A stretch of DNA of 64,000 nt, taken from assembly GCF_022369515.1 (NCBI RefSeq), contig NZ_CP059724.1, positions 3,906,001 to 3,970,000 on the forward strand, read 5' to 3'. The DNA is from Paenibacillus sp. 19GGS1-52. Lineage in GTDB: Bacteria > Bacillota > Bacilli > Paenibacillales > Paenibacillaceae. Positions 1 through 8,639 of the stretch are shown one piece after another (position 1 is the stretch's first letter; each line of letters opens with the position of its first letter). A model generated the notes under the pieces. That model did not search any database, had not been told where the DNA came from, and was given only the letters and a program-made list of their open reading frames with translations. Position numbers and translations under genes: made by a program.

Positions 1-1027
1 CTCGAATGCGTTCCTCTGCCTTTTTCGTTAGCCACTGTTGGGTGGTGTAGTACACCTTACCTTGGGAGGTTTCTGCTTTGGTTTTTCGGTGATGCATCCC
101 TAAGAAGTCGAATCCTTCGTCTCCCGTCCATAATCCAACAATGCGGGTTTTGGTCGGGTGTAGGGTTAACTCCAAACGCTCCATAATTTTGCGTATGAGC
201 TCATACGCATGTTCCGCGTCCTTCTTGGTTTTGCATACCACTACAAAGTCGTCTGCATACCTTGTGAGCTCCCCTACTCCTTTTCCGTGTTTCTCCCACA
301 GTTGGTCGAAGTAATTTAGATAGATATTCGCAAGGAGCGGTGAAATCACGCCTCCTTGCGGAGTCCCTAAATCCGAGCGTCTTACCGTTCCTTCTTCCAT
401 AACTCCCGCTTGTAGCCACTTCCTCATTAATTTCAGTATCCTCCTGTCATTGATACGCATCTGCACCAATTTCATAAGCTTCTCTTGATTAATGTTGTCG
501 AAGTAACCTTGGATATCGACGTCGACTACCCAATTCCCTTTACGGTTGCAGGCTTTACGAATACGTTCCAACGCCCCTTTAGCACTTCGTTTCGGGCGAA
601 ACCCGAAGGATACTTCCTCAAAGTCAGCTTCAAAGATAGGCTCAATCACTAGTTTGGTTGCCATCTGTAGGACTCGATCCCGCACAGTGGGTATACCTAA
701 TGGCCTTTGCTTGCCATCCTTCTTCGGGATATAGTGTCGCCGTACAGGTTGCGGATGGTAGTTGCCTTCTTTAAGCTCTCGCTCACATACCTTGAGAAAC
801 GGTATTTCTCCTTGTTCCTCAATATCTGCTAGCGTCACGGCATCTACTCCTGCGGCCCCCTTATTGGCTTTCACTCGTTTCCACGCTTCGCACAGTACAT
901 CCCACCGATAGATCTTGTCATACAATGCATGGAATTTACGCTTTTTGTTCGCCTTGGCCGCATGACCTAGCTTTTCTTGGAGTTGTTGAACTTTTTCCTT
1001 GGGTGTCGTTAGCCGGTTGGCATTCAC
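1..1027 (-). CDS. ltrA: Group II intron reverse transcriptase/maturase, partial
   Basis: Intron-encoded protein that would copy the intron into DNA and help it fold and splice. About 342 residues are visible; the maturase (X) and any endonuclease domain run off the window. Visible motifs in order are GAAGVDAV (about 50), a [15 protein letters not shown] block (about 105-120), SFGFRPKRS (about 140), [15 protein letters not shown] (about 224) and the catalytic YADDF (about 257). I place the start at a GTG preceded at 8 nt by GGAGGAGGT. No stop or frameshift is seen in the visible part, so it could be active. Confidence 0.85.
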   Translation of the reverse strand, partial: MNANRLTTPKEKVQQLQEKLGHAAKANKKRKFHALYDKIYRWDVLCEAWKRVKANKGAAGVDAVTLADIEEQGEIPFLKVCERELKEGNYHPQPVRRHYIPKKDGKQRPLGIPTVRDRVLQMATKLVIEPIFEADFEEVSFGFRPKRSAKGALERIRKACNRKGNWVVDVDIQGYFDNINQEKLMKLVQMRINDRRILKLMRKWLQAGVMEEGTVRRSDLGTPQGGVISPLLANIYLNYFDQLWEKHGKGVGELTRYADDFVVVCKTKKDAEHAYELIRKIMERLELTLHPTKTRIVGLWTGDEGFDFLGMHHRKTKAETSQGKVYYTTQQWLTKKAEERIR

Positions 1028-1555
1028 TCACTCGTACCTCCTCCAAAAGCATAAACAAAGCAGGGCTCCTTCCCTCCCTAAGGTTATGTTGTCCTTAGGT
1101 TCTTCGGTACTATGAGCCCCTCGGACTCCCTTCCCACAGACGGTTCACTTCGTCTTTTGGGCTTATAGAGCGTCTCTTTACGGATTCCGAAAAAAAAATT
1201 CCGTGTGGGGGAGGGTCTCCCCAGTTCACTGCATTATCTTTCAACCCATGCCGTTCCCTCTACGCCGGAGGGTTCTTCACTGTTGTCCCAAGTTCTGCAC
1301 AGTTTCCTTGGCCTTCGTCTATGTTCGCGAGACTCGGCTCCCTCTTTTCCCCCTTGCAGGGCCTTTTTGACGACGCGGCAGGATTCACTTCATGTTGCGG
1401 CCTGGATTGTCGCTCGCCCTGTCTCAGACAGGTACTTTTGTCGATGCGCTTTTACACACAGATTTCGCCATGTGCAAGCATCCTAGCTACCAAGGTGGCT
1501 TGGCCCCTCCTTGGGTTGGACTTTCACCAACTAGATAATGCGTGCCTCTGGGCAC
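1..1555 (-). mobile_element. Group II intron, 5' part (ribozyme domains plus ORF), cut by window edge
   Basis: Read on the minus strand, the element begins near 1555 with GTGCCCAGAGGCAC and then a GGTGAAAGTCC-type segment, as group II introns do. About 530 bases of non-coding, GC-rich, hairpin-rich sequence (domain I onward) precede a reverse transcriptase gene that begins at 1027. The 3' domains V and VI lie outside the window. The exact 5' boundary is uncertain by a few bases. The upstream exon ends in a Rho-independent terminator, a placement typical of class C introns, although the protein was not assigned to a class here. Confidence 0.8.
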
Positions 1556-1560
1556 GCCAA

Positions 1561-1587
1561 AAAAAAGAAAATGCCCTGCGGCATCTT
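1561..1587 (-). terminator. Rho-independent terminator of the bacteriohemerythrin gene
   Basis: On the minus strand AAGATGCC-GCAG-GGCATTTT forms a short stem (one G-U pair) followed by CTTTTTTTT. The group II intron starts only a few bases after this U-tract. Confidence 0.75.
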
Positions 1588-1602
1588 CGAATTATTATGT
1601 AT

Positions 1603-2013
1603 TTATACGGCTTTGTCACGCTTGGCAATACATTCACCAATCAGTTTGTCACATTTGTTAATGTGATTAAGCAGCCAATCTGTGAGTGTGCGGTTCAGCT
1701 TAATGGTGGAGAGAACGGATACTCCTTTGGTATTAAGAGTTTCCTCTAATTCAAGAACGGTCTGTACGAACTCAGCATGGATCTTCTGGTGCTCCGTCAA
1801 TTCCGGGAAATCAATATCCTTCATCAATTGTTCTTCGCTGCCAAAATGCTCTAAAGTGTACTCCTTCAGGAATTTCAGTGTTTCCCCAATCTTCTCTTTC
1901 CCCTGCTGTTTTGTGCAAGCTTCAAAAAACTCATTCAGCTTCGCTAACAGTTCTCTATGCTGGCAGTCAATCTTCTCTACACCAATGTCATACGAATCTT
2001 TCCAAGCGATCAT
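1603..2013 (-). CDS. Bacteriohemerythrin (O2-binding di-iron protein)
   Basis: A 136-residue four-helix protein of the hemerythrin family, which binds O2 at a di-iron site and acts in oxygen storage, sensing or delivery. All seven expected metal ligands are present: His19, His56, Glu60, His75, His79, His117 and Asp122, in the motifs CQHREL, HFGSEEQ, HQKIHAEF and HINKCD. The N-terminus MIAWKDSYDIGVEKID is the usual one for the family, so I start at 2013; an upstream ATG at 2046 would add 11 residues but has a poor ribosome binding site. The gene stands alone and ends at a terminator next to the group II intron. Confidence 0.9.
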   Translation of the reverse strand: MIAWKDSYDIGVEKIDCQHRELLAKLNEFFEACTKQQGKEKIGETLKFLKEYTLEHFGSEEQLMKDIDFPELTEHQKIHAEFVQTVLELEETLNTKGVSVLSTIKLNRTLTDWLLNHINKCDKLIGECIAKRDKAV

Positions 2014-2116
2014 GGACGTTACCCTTCTTCCTTCCAGAATTTGCATAATGGTAAATATAACTTATTCTCCACCATTACGCTCAAAAGGTCAGTTAATAAC
2101 ATCACAAGGCATTTTT

Positions 2117-2596
2117 CTAGTTTCTCAGTAGAAGATTATCCCGCAGCTCCGTCAAAATCTCCCCAAGCCAGTTCGTTCCGCGCCATGTGGCTCGATTAAG
2201 AATGCGTGGATCATCCTCTGTCAGACCCGCGCCCCAGATCCGGTCTGTTGGACTTGCCTCTACCAGTGAGGTTCCCTTAGTATTGAGCAGAATCTGCAGT
2301 AGATCTTTATTCTGACTAAACTTTTCATAGTTCCCTTCATATACGAAGGCTTTACAATTCTTTTCCCAAATGGCTTTATCGAATCCGCGAATCTTACGTC
2401 CTAACTCTTTTTGCTCTCTGGGCGTCTGCGTACGCAAGATAAGCTGGCTTGAGGTTACATCTTTAAACAATACGGCTTTGCAATACATCATATATTGCTC
2501 TGCACAATTAAATAGATGGCCATCAATGTAGAAGTTCGCTGGATACCACTGCGAAAAGGGCGACTCACTCCGATAGAAATAAGTAAAAATTTCCAT
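2117..2596 (-). CDS. NADAR-family N-glycosidase (YbiA-like)
   Basis: A 159-residue protein of the NADAR (DUF1768) family. Characterised members hydrolyse N-glycosidic bonds, in damaged riboflavin-pathway intermediates (YbiA) or in ADP-ribosyl compounds. Family signatures are visible: FYRSESPFSQWYP near the N-terminus, FNCAEQYMMYCKA around 30-42, DRIWGAGL around 118-125, and GTNWLGEILTELR near the end. It lies 21 bp downstream of, and in the same direction as, the broken NUDIX/NrtR gene, so they probably formed an operon. That pairing suggests a role in ADP-ribose or NAD metabolism (inference). Confidence 0.85.
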   Translation of the reverse strand: MEIFTYFYRSESPFSQWYPANFYIDGHLFNCAEQYMMYCKAVLFKDVTSSQLILRTQTPREQKELGRKIRGFDKAIWEKNCKAFVYEGNYEKFSQNKDLLQILLNTKGTSLVEASPTDRIWGAGLTEDDPRILNRATWRGTNWLGEILTELRDNLLLRN

Positions 2597-2617
2597 ATTA
2601 ACTCCGCTCGCCTTCTG

Positions 2618-3528
2618 TTAGATTGAATTCCGGTTCATATTATACCGGTAAAGCTTGGATGGACGATGTCCTGCATCCTTAGTGTATTCATCCGTCTCGG
2701 TAACCGCATCCGCTATCTTTCGGCGGAAAGCAGCTGCCAGCAGGTCTTTGCCCAGAATAATCTCATAAACTCTTTGCAGCTCAGACAAGGTGAACGTCTC
2801 TGGCATCAGATTAATAATGATATCTGTATACTCAACCTTGTTACGCAAGCGCTCAATCGCATACTGGATCATGGTGACATGATCGAAGGCAATACCATTA
2901 CTTTGGAGTATTTCACGTGTCAGCTTTCTGACGTGACCCTGTACGGTTTCGACAATTCTAACTACTCCGGACAACGTCTCATTCTTAATCTCATTATGGA
3001 GGGTAATGCTTATCAGTTGGGTAGCTTCACAGCCTTGAACACGTTCTTCACGATTCTCTTCTAGCACTTCATAATTTAACTCAAACCAGGCCGCATCATC
3101 GGCGTCTTCACCAGCCTGAACATTGAGGTGGGTACGGTCAACTAATGCCATATAAGAACAGCTAATGACACGTGTGCGCGGATCACGTTCTAAATCTCCC
3201 CAGGTATAGAGCTGCTCCATATAAATGTTAGAAATATTTGTTTCACTGAACAATTCTCTTCTAGCAGCATCTTCGATACTCTCATCTACAGATACAAAAC
3301 CGCCTGGCAGTGCCCATTGACCCAGATAAGGATGCTCCCCCGCTTGATTAACAGCAATTGCAGAGATTTCTCCGGCAGTTTCCGATAATTGCCCTGCTCC
3401 CTGTCCATGACGGTGAAGATAAGCATATCGACCGTAACGGACGGTCGCTCATACATGCTGACATCGTAAGCTTTCAGAAATTGTTCTTCAGTCAAGCCGT
3501 GGCGGTCAGTTATGGGTTGATTAGACAT
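2618..3528 (-). pseudogene. NUDIX hydrolase with NrtR-like C-terminal winged helix, frameshifted
   Basis: Two reading frames together make one NUDIX-family protein. The first (from 3528) gives MSNQPITDRHGLTEEQF and the first strands up to LLLIKRG. The second resumes with GEHPYLGQWALPGGF, includes the NUDIX helix region, and runs to 2618. The frames meet at a run of five C (3337-3341; G on the coding strand); one added base restores KRGEHPYLGQW. The last 80 residues resemble the winged-helix domain of NrtR regulators, which sense ADP-ribose and control NAD genes. Either a real loss by homopolymer slippage or a sequencing error. A NADAR gene follows. Confidence 0.8.
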
Positions 3529-3636
3529 GTGAAAGCTCCTTTATAAACATTAATGTTCAATTAATATCAATGTGTTATTATCATATTGTTATTATATGCA
3601 TACCTGACATCTAAAAGTCAACCTCAGGCCTCCATA

Positions 3637-3683
3637 TAAAAAACAGGACTCGTCAGAGCGATTTGCTCTTAACGAATCCTGTT
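3637..3683 (-). terminator. Rho-independent terminator behind the decayed MFS gene
   Basis: Inverted repeat AACAGGACTCGT ... ACGAATCCTGTT (3642-3653 with 3672-3683). On the minus strand it is followed by six T, so it ends minus-strand transcripts coming from the MFS remnant and the SDR gene. Confidence 0.8.
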
Positions 3684-3716
3684 GGAGAAGAACCTATAAA
3701 CAAACAATCTGATGAT

Positions 3717-4076
3717 TCAGGCTTTAGCTTCGATCAACCGTGCATGTTTCCCTGATTTCACAATTCTAATGGCCATCAGAGAAGCGAAGGCAGAGAAATC
3801 CTGCTGTCATTACCAGCGGTATATTGAAATCGCCACAAGCTGGAATCAGATGTGTCCCAATCAAACCATTAGTAGAGAAGCCACAGAGGAAAAAGGTCGC
3901 TGCCAACAGCCAAAAGGTACTATTCTTAATTGCAGCACCTGAGACTGCCGCACGACTCCAACCAAATTCATCTTCAAATTACAGCATCAGGACACTGGGT
4001 ACCGAGCTGATTCCGGCAGCAACCAGTAATTCGAGGAACACTATGGAGACAACAACCCATCCGTAATATGGTCTTT
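3717..4076 (-). pseudogene. Decayed MFS transporter (N-terminal, mid and C-terminal pieces)
   Basis: The minus strand encodes recognisable pieces of one major facilitator protein. The first helix reads RPYYGWVVVSIVFLELLVAAG. After an in-frame stop comes FGWSRAAVSGA, then without the intervening helices a piece typical of helix 7 (FWLLAATFFLCGFSTNGLIG, then THLIPA). After a frame change a C-terminal tail AFASLMAIRIVKSGKHARL ends in a stop at 3717. At least two internal deletions, a stop and a frameshift make it non-functional. It starts right at the SDR stop codon and ends just before a terminator, so the original was the last gene of the TetR-SDR-MFS unit. Confidence 0.75.
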
Positions 4077-4787
4077 TTACCAAGGCAGTACCTTATCCAG
4101 ATGAAAAAATCCGCCATTAGGGCCATCATCGGGAATGGTTGCCAGTCTTACAGCTGATCGAGCGCCATCTACGATAGACAGGTCTGCGGTTGCGCCCCCC
4201 ATATCAGTTTTGACTAAACCCGGATGAACGGAGTTAACTTTTACCGATGTGTCTTTTAGTTGATTGGCCCAATATACGGTCAGCATGTTCAGTGCTGCTT
4301 TGGAAGCAGCATAGCCCGGAACCGCAAACTCCTGTACCCGTTCGTTAGTAGACATGACCTCTAAGGAGCCGATGATACTACTCTGATTTACAATTCGTCC
4401 CGCATCGCTTTTGAGTAGTAGCGGAAGTAATATTTCTGTAAGAATGTATGGGGCAATCGTATTTGCTTCAATAGTCTTGCGGAACGCATCCTTCTCATCT
4501 ACTGATTTCTCAAGTAACACGCCGGCATTGTTGATCAGAATATCCAGGTAACCATATGTCTTGTCAATATAGTCGAATATTGCTGAAATATGTTCTTCGT
4601 TTGTAACGTCAAGCTGCACGCCAATGACATCCAGTCCTTCCTCTTGCAGCCCTTTTGCTGCTACCTCTGCTGCGGCTAGAGTGCGTGATGCTAATAATAT
4701 GGTAATGCCTTGCTTTCCTAATTGTCGCGATATTTCCAAACCTAATCCCCGATTAGCACCTGTAACTAAAGCTATTTTCTTCGACAT
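4077..4787 (-). CDS. Short-chain dehydrogenase/reductase (SDR)
   Basis: A 236-residue classical SDR, an NAD(P)H-dependent oxidoreductase; substrate unknown. The cofactor motif TGANRGLG is at 9-16, NNAG around 85, the active-site Ser in the QSSIIGS segment, and the YAASK catalytic pair around 180. It ends GGFFHLDKVLPW, like carbonyl-reductase-type SDRs. I start at the ATG at 4787, preceded by GGAGGAGGAAGTTCAG; an upstream ATG at 4823 is less likely. It follows a TetR gene by about 57 bp in the same direction, so it is probably controlled by that repressor and induced by a reactive or toxic carbonyl. Confidence 0.9.
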   Translation of the reverse strand: MSKKIALVTGANRGLGLEISRQLGKQGITILLASRTLAAAEVAAKGLQEEGLDVIGVQLDVTNEEHISAIFDYIDKTYGYLDILINNAGVLLEKSVDEKDAFRKTIEANTIAPYILTEILLPLLLKSDAGRIVNQSSIIGSLEVMSTNERVQEFAVPGYAASKAALNMLTVYWANQLKDTSVKVNSVHPGLVKTDMGGATADLSIVDGARSAVRLATIPDDGPNGGFFHLDKVLPW

Positions 4788-4844
4788 CTGAACTTCCTCC
4801 TCCATTAGTTTAAGAATGTTCATTCTTTAATTAAACAAAAAAAT

Positions 4845-5429
4845 TTACATGAAGAATGACATAGCGATCTTATAAATGTCCTGCAAGGTTGTCCGATCAG
4901 TGGCTGTCTTGGACATGACATGCATGCCCTGCTTGATCCCCACCAAAAATCTGGACAGCTCACGCAGGTTATAATTACTTTTCAGCTTTCCTTCTTGTTG
5001 TGCCCGCTGCAGAAAAGTGTAAAACATATTCTCCATATCTTGCAAATTCGCTTCGACACGGCTGGCAACCTTGACGTCAAATGCCGCTAAATCCATAGCC
5101 GTATTGGCAATAAAGCAGCCTCTCCGTTGCTTCCCCGTGTCTAGAGCACCGTCGATAATATTTTCAAAAAAAGTTATGAGTTGCTCCTTAGGATCTCCGG
5201 GCTGCTCCAGCACAAGAAATAATCTTTCTTTGGAAAGGTGGCGAAAACGGTCCAGACTAGCCAGAAACAGCTCATTCTTATCCCCGAATGTATCGTACAT
5301 ACTGCCTCTATGGACTCCTGTGTACTGGCACAGATCTTGGATCGAGGTTCGCTCGAATCCTTTAGTCCAGAATAACTCCATCGCTTTATCCAATACTTGT
5401 TCTTCGTCGAATTCCCGAGGTCTGGCCAA
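4845..5429 (-). CDS. TetR/AcrR-family repressor
   Basis: A 194-residue regulator with an N-terminal TetR helix-turn-helix (MARPREFDEEQVLDKAMELF, then TSIQDLCQYTGVHRGSMYD, about 29-48) and an all-alpha ligand-binding C-terminal domain. The start is a TTG preceded by AAGGAG at 9 nt. It is the first gene of a unit with the SDR and the decayed MFS gene and has its own sigma-A-like promoter at 5463-5491. It most likely represses its own operon. Confidence 0.88.
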   Translation of the reverse strand: MARPREFDEEQVLDKAMELFWTKGFERTSIQDLCQYTGVHRGSMYDTFGDKNELFLASLDRFRHLSKERLFLVLEQPGDPKEQLITFFENIIDGALDTGKQRRGCFIANTAMDLAAFDVKVASRVEANLQDMENMFYTFLQRAQQEGKLKSNYNLRELSRFLVGIKQGMHVMSKTATDRTTLQDIYKIAMSFFM

Positions 5430-5462
5430 GTTGTAGTTCTCCTTTCCTGATCTATAGTTACT

Positions 5463-5491
5463 AATATAATCATTTGGGAACGATCGGTCAA
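5463..5491 (-). promoter_or_regulatory. Sigma-A-type promoter of the TetR-SDR unit with CGATCG element
   Basis: On the minus strand TTGACC (5486-5491), a 17-nt spacer and TATATT (5463-5468). The spacer begins with the palindromic CGATCG in the context GACCGATCGTTCC, a plausible TetR-binding site inside the promoter. Confidence 0.6.
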
Positions 5492-5507
5492 GTATTATTC
5501 CAATTCC

Positions 5508-6371
5508 TTAATTGGGTTCGATATGTACAAGAACATTGGAAACCTGATGCCGCTCTTTCAATTGCTCTTCAATTTCTTCCGTAATGTCATGGCTCTGAAC
5601 TACATTCAGTTGTGCATCTACCAGCACCGTTGTATCCACAAGCACATTGTTCCCATGGATGCGGGCTTTAATATCTTTAATCGATTGCACACCCTTAATA
5701 TCAGCCACGGTTGCCTTCATCAGTTCAAGCTCTGTGGCGTCAAACCCATCTGTTAAATCATGTGATGCTTTGCGAAAAATATCCCAGGCCGTCTTACAGA
5801 TCATTAGACCGACAAGTGTTGCGGTTAGCGGATCTAACCAAGGAATACCGAACTGGGAACCAATGATCCCGATTAATGCCCCCACACTTACTAGTGCATC
5901 GGAACGGTTATCCAGCGCTACTGCCTTCATAGCATTACTCTTGATAGCGCGAGCTAGTTTAATATTGTACCCATATACAGCCATCATAACGAGGGCGCCA
6001 CCAGCAGCGGTCCAAGCCGCAAGGAGATCAGGAGTTTCATGTACAGGCTGAATAAATGTATTCACTCCCTGAAACAGCACTTGAAGACCTACAGCCATCA
6101 TAATAAAAGAGGCGATTAACGCCGCAACTGTTTCTGCACGGAAATGTCCATAACTATGGTTGGAGTCGGGAGGTCTTCTGGATATTTTGAGACCCACTAG
6201 TACGGCTATTGAAGCAATAATATCGGTGCTATTATTCAGTCCGTCTGCAAGCAGCGCCTGTGATCCTGAAATGGTTCCAATAAATAGTTTGATAGCAGAT
6301 AACACTATATAGGCTGCTATACTAAGCCATGCACCTTTTTCGCCTTGCTTGATGTCATTGTAGTTTTCCAA
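5508..6371 (-). CDS. Cation diffusion facilitator (CDF) metal exporter
   Basis: A 287-residue inner-membrane metal/proton antiporter, likely for Mn, Zn or Fe. It shows the two intramembrane acidic motifs of the family, DGLNNSTD in helix 2 and DNRSD in helix 5, then six hydrophobic segments and a soluble ferredoxin-like C-terminal domain ending VLVHIEP. The DGLNNSTD form resembles the manganese exporters MneP/MneS of Bacillus (metal inferred). I start at the TTG at 6371, preceded by GGAGGG at about 8 nt and giving ENYNDIKQGEKGAW; a longer ATG start at 6476 adds 35 residues unlike the family. Confidence 0.88.
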   Translation of the reverse strand: MENYNDIKQGEKGAWLSIAAYIVLSAIKLFIGTISGSQALLADGLNNSTDIIASIAVLVGLKISRRPPDSNHSYGHFRAETVAALIASFIMMAVGLQVLFQGVNTFIQPVHETPDLLAAWTAAGGALVMMAVYGYNIKLARAIKSNAMKAVALDNRSDALVSVGALIGIIGSQFGIPWLDPLTATLVGLMICKTAWDIFRKASHDLTDGFDATELELMKATVADIKGVQSIKDIKARIHGNNVLVDTTVLVDAQLNVVQSHDITEEIEEQLKERHQVSNVLVHIEPN

Positions 6372-6672
6372 AGAAAAGACCCTCCAAAGAATAGTATTGT
6401 TCCATACTACACGTAGGATGTCGGGTGGGTCTAGAGAAACAGTGTTGCTGTACGGCGTAATAGTTACCCCTGCCAAATAGAGTTGCAGGACGGGAATTGT
6501 GTTGTAGTATGTAACATAGTTTGCCCTTGACCAACTCTGCCGTCTATTTACTCCTTTTAAATTCCATTGTATTCCTTTATATAGAAACTTTTTCCTATTT
6601 TTAGAGTCTAATAAGAGATCTGAAATTCAAGCTTCATTATTACAACTAGCTTTCCAAAAGGAGACTGCTCTA
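6372..6672. other. Divergent intergenic region between the CDF and beta-propeller genes
   Basis: Gene-free, AT-rich stretch that must hold promoters for both divergent genes. I see no hairpin-plus-T terminator and no promoter pair good enough to call. Confidence 0.4.
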
Positions 6673-8037
6673 ATGAATATCTCTATATTCCAAAAGATTA
6701 CCGCCATCCTGACAACTATCACTATCCTCCTACCTCTAACTGGCGATGGAGTTGCATCTATGGCTTTTGCAGAAAAAGCTGAATTAAGTACGGGTTATTC
6801 TAATTATAGTAAGGTCGTAGCTCCAGTACTAAAACCTGCGTGGTCCTCACCTGTTGCTATACTGGATAATGGTCCAACTGGACGGCAAGTCACTGCCCTC
6901 GCAGAGAATGGCAAAGTCTTTGTATTGCAAAAAAGCAATAAGCTTGCAGCTTTAAATGCTTCTTCAGGCAAAAAACTGTGGGAATTCGGAACCACCTTGG
7001 CTCCTCTTTTCACTTACAGCAACGGCTATGTGTACGGGATGACCAGAAGCGGTTCACTATATGCTATTTCCGAGGCAGGGAAACAGATCTGGTCCACTGC
7101 TTTGTCCTATCCCCATGCCGACAGCATAGAGCATATCGGGTCCACTCTTTATGTTACACAAGCTGAACAGTTAGCAGCGGTTGATGCTGCCACTGGCAAG
7201 ATCAAATGGAAAATTTCCGAAAATAGCAATATTTACATAGGATTAACCGATGTCATGGAAACTGAAGGAGTACTCATCAGGAATTATATCTCAGAAGGAG
7301 TCATCTCCCTTGGGGAGATAGTAGCTTATGATGCTAAGACAGGCAAGAAGCTATGGGAGAAATATCGTCAAGACATGCCGCTTGCCATAAAGAACGGTCT
7401 CCTGTATTCAATCACGGCTACAGAGATGTTTGAGGATGATCCGGTCAACCGCAAAATTAAAGTTTCTGTATTCAACCTGAAGAGTGGGGAATTAAAGGGT
7501 GAACGTCAATATAAATGGACTGATACTGAGAGTGATGGGGGGTTCATATCAGGAGGTGCTTATGGATCAGCATTTCTGGACGGAAATAACTTCTATGTAT
7601 TTCAGGGGAAAATGCTGGCTAAATATGATTTTTGGAATTATACGGAGGAAGGAAAACCCGTTCAAGAGTGGCAACAGACCCTCAATAAAGAGGACTTTCC
7701 GTTGAATAAAGTACTTCAGAACCGGATGTTTTATAAAGATTATGCTACAGGTGCAATATGGGCCATCAAGCTAGCCAATGGGGCGAATGGACAAATAGTC
7801 CGCTTTAATCAGGGTGAGAATCCCACCGTACAGACCGATATCTTCGGCAGTGTAGTTTATACAGGACAGTCGGATGGTTTATTCCATGCCTATGACATGT
7901 TATCTCTGAAACCTATCTTCACAGTCAATACGGGTTCCCGCGAGTTTGGACCTTCGCTCAAAACAGGAGCTATGCTGATCGTCCAGACGGGTGGGAAACT
8001 GCTGGGGATCAAGCTGCCCGCTTCCATAAAACCCTAA
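6673..8037 (+). CDS. Secreted PQQ-type beta-propeller protein
   Basis: A 454-residue exported protein. An N-terminal hydrophobic signal (about 8-32, ending SMAFA) is followed by repeated blades of the PQQ-like propeller: NASSGKKLWEFGT, SEAGKQIWSTA, DAATGKIKWKI, DAKTGKKLWEK and so on. The blade motif A.D..TGK..W is what defines the call. Such domains usually serve as protein- or ligand-binding scaffolds; nothing shows that it binds PQQ. The ATG is preceded by AAAGGAG at about 10 nt. It seems to be a single-gene unit. Confidence 0.85.
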   Translation: MNISIFQKITAILTTITILLPLTGDGVASMAFAEKAELSTGYSNYSKVVAPVLKPAWSSPVAILDNGPTGRQVTALAENGKVFVLQKSNKLAALNASSGKKLWEFGTTLAPLFTYSNGYVYGMTRSGSLYAISEAGKQIWSTALSYPHADSIEHIGSTLYVTQAEQLAAVDAATGKIKWKISENSNIYIGLTDVMETEGVLIRNYISEGVISLGEIVAYDAKTGKKLWEKYRQDMPLAIKNGLLYSITATEMFEDDPVNRKIKVSVFNLKSGELKGERQYKWTDTESDGGFISGGAYGSAFLDGNNFYVFQGKMLAKYDFWNYTEEGKPVQEWQQTLNKEDFPLNKVLQNRMFYKDYATGAIWAIKLANGANGQIVRFNQGENPTVQTDIFGSVVYTGQSDGLFHAYDMLSLKPIFTVNTGSREFGPSLKTGAMLIVQTGGKLLGIKLPASIKP

Positions 8038-8064
8038 AATATATAAAATCTAGGGTGCATCTAA

Positions 8065-8481
8065 TTATTTTGTTATTTTTACATTTGGATGTAACGGGTC
8101 TTCCAAATAAATTTCCCGTGCTATAAATTTGATCACAACTTCTTGATAATCATTATTTTCGTTTGCAGAATATGCGGAAAACAGAAATAAAAAATGATCC
8201 TCAATATCCGTTTGCTCCACTTTCAAATAATTTATACTGTCGTTTAGAATAAATCCGCTTGGCTCAAATTGTATAGATTGAATACCAGAAAACACAATAA
8301 ATCCATTTTCAATATCTTCGTCTAAGTAATAATTCCAAGTTTCGCCTCTAACCCTTGAAATTGAGTCGACTTGAATTTTAACCAACTCATTCCAACCATC
8401 AATAAGTATACTTTTACAGGCTCTATCGCCAAGATATATCGTATTAATTAAATCGTTAGGATTCGTCTGGTTGTCCATCAT
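8065..8481 (-). CDS. Hypothetical protein, small, acidic, cytoplasmic
   Basis: 138 residues starting MMDNQTNPNDLINTIYLGDR, with a strong GGGGAGGT site upstream of the double ATG. No signal peptide or membrane helix. The pattern of alternating strands (IYLGDRACKSILIDGWNELV, IQVDSISRVRG, ENGFIVFSGIQSIQFEP, NYLKVEQTDIEDHFLFLFSAY) looks like a compact beta-rich domain, as in many Bacillales orphan proteins that sit in toxin-immunity or DUF families. I do not recognise it with confidence. It stands alone between the propeller gene and ferritin. Confidence 0.7.
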   Translation of the reverse strand: MMDNQTNPNDLINTIYLGDRACKSILIDGWNELVKIQVDSISRVRGETWNYYLDEDIENGFIVFSGIQSIQFEPSGFILNDSINYLKVEQTDIEDHFLFLFSAYSANENNDYQEVVIKFIAREIYLEDPLHPNVKITK

Positions 8482-8500
8482 AAATACCTCCCCTTGAAGA

Positions 8501-8520
8501 AGAAACGGCTTCGCCGTCCT
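8501..8520 (+). repeat. Truncated copy of the hairpin element seen behind the GH3 gene
   Basis: GAAACGGCTTCGCCGTCCTT is identical to the left arm of the element at 11094-11113. Only this arm is present; the complementary right arm is missing. Confidence 0.55.
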
Positions 8521-8568
8521 TAATGCGATTCTCCGAACATCTACCTACGAATTGGTCAAAAGAAGGGA

Positions 8569-8605
8569 GGTGTCCCAAAGCCATTTGCATGGATTTTGGG
8601 ACACC
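8569..8605 (-). terminator. Rho-independent terminator of the ferritin gene
   Basis: GGTGTCCCAAA (8569-8579) pairs with TTTGGGACACC (8595-8605); on the minus strand it follows the ferritin stop codon closely. The following TCCCTTCTTTT serves as a weak U-tract. Confidence 0.7.
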
Positions 8606-8639
8606 CCCCTTTGAAAGAGCTTTATTTCCAACCGTAATT

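Noticed and set aside
1205..1749. Two overlapping plus-strand frames
   Set aside because: They lie in the ribozyme part of the group II intron and the end of the bacteriohemerythrin gene, without ribosome binding sites.
3712..3942. Plus-strand frame of 76 codons
   Set aside because: It is the reverse of the decayed MFS gene, whose helices are recognisable on the minus strand.
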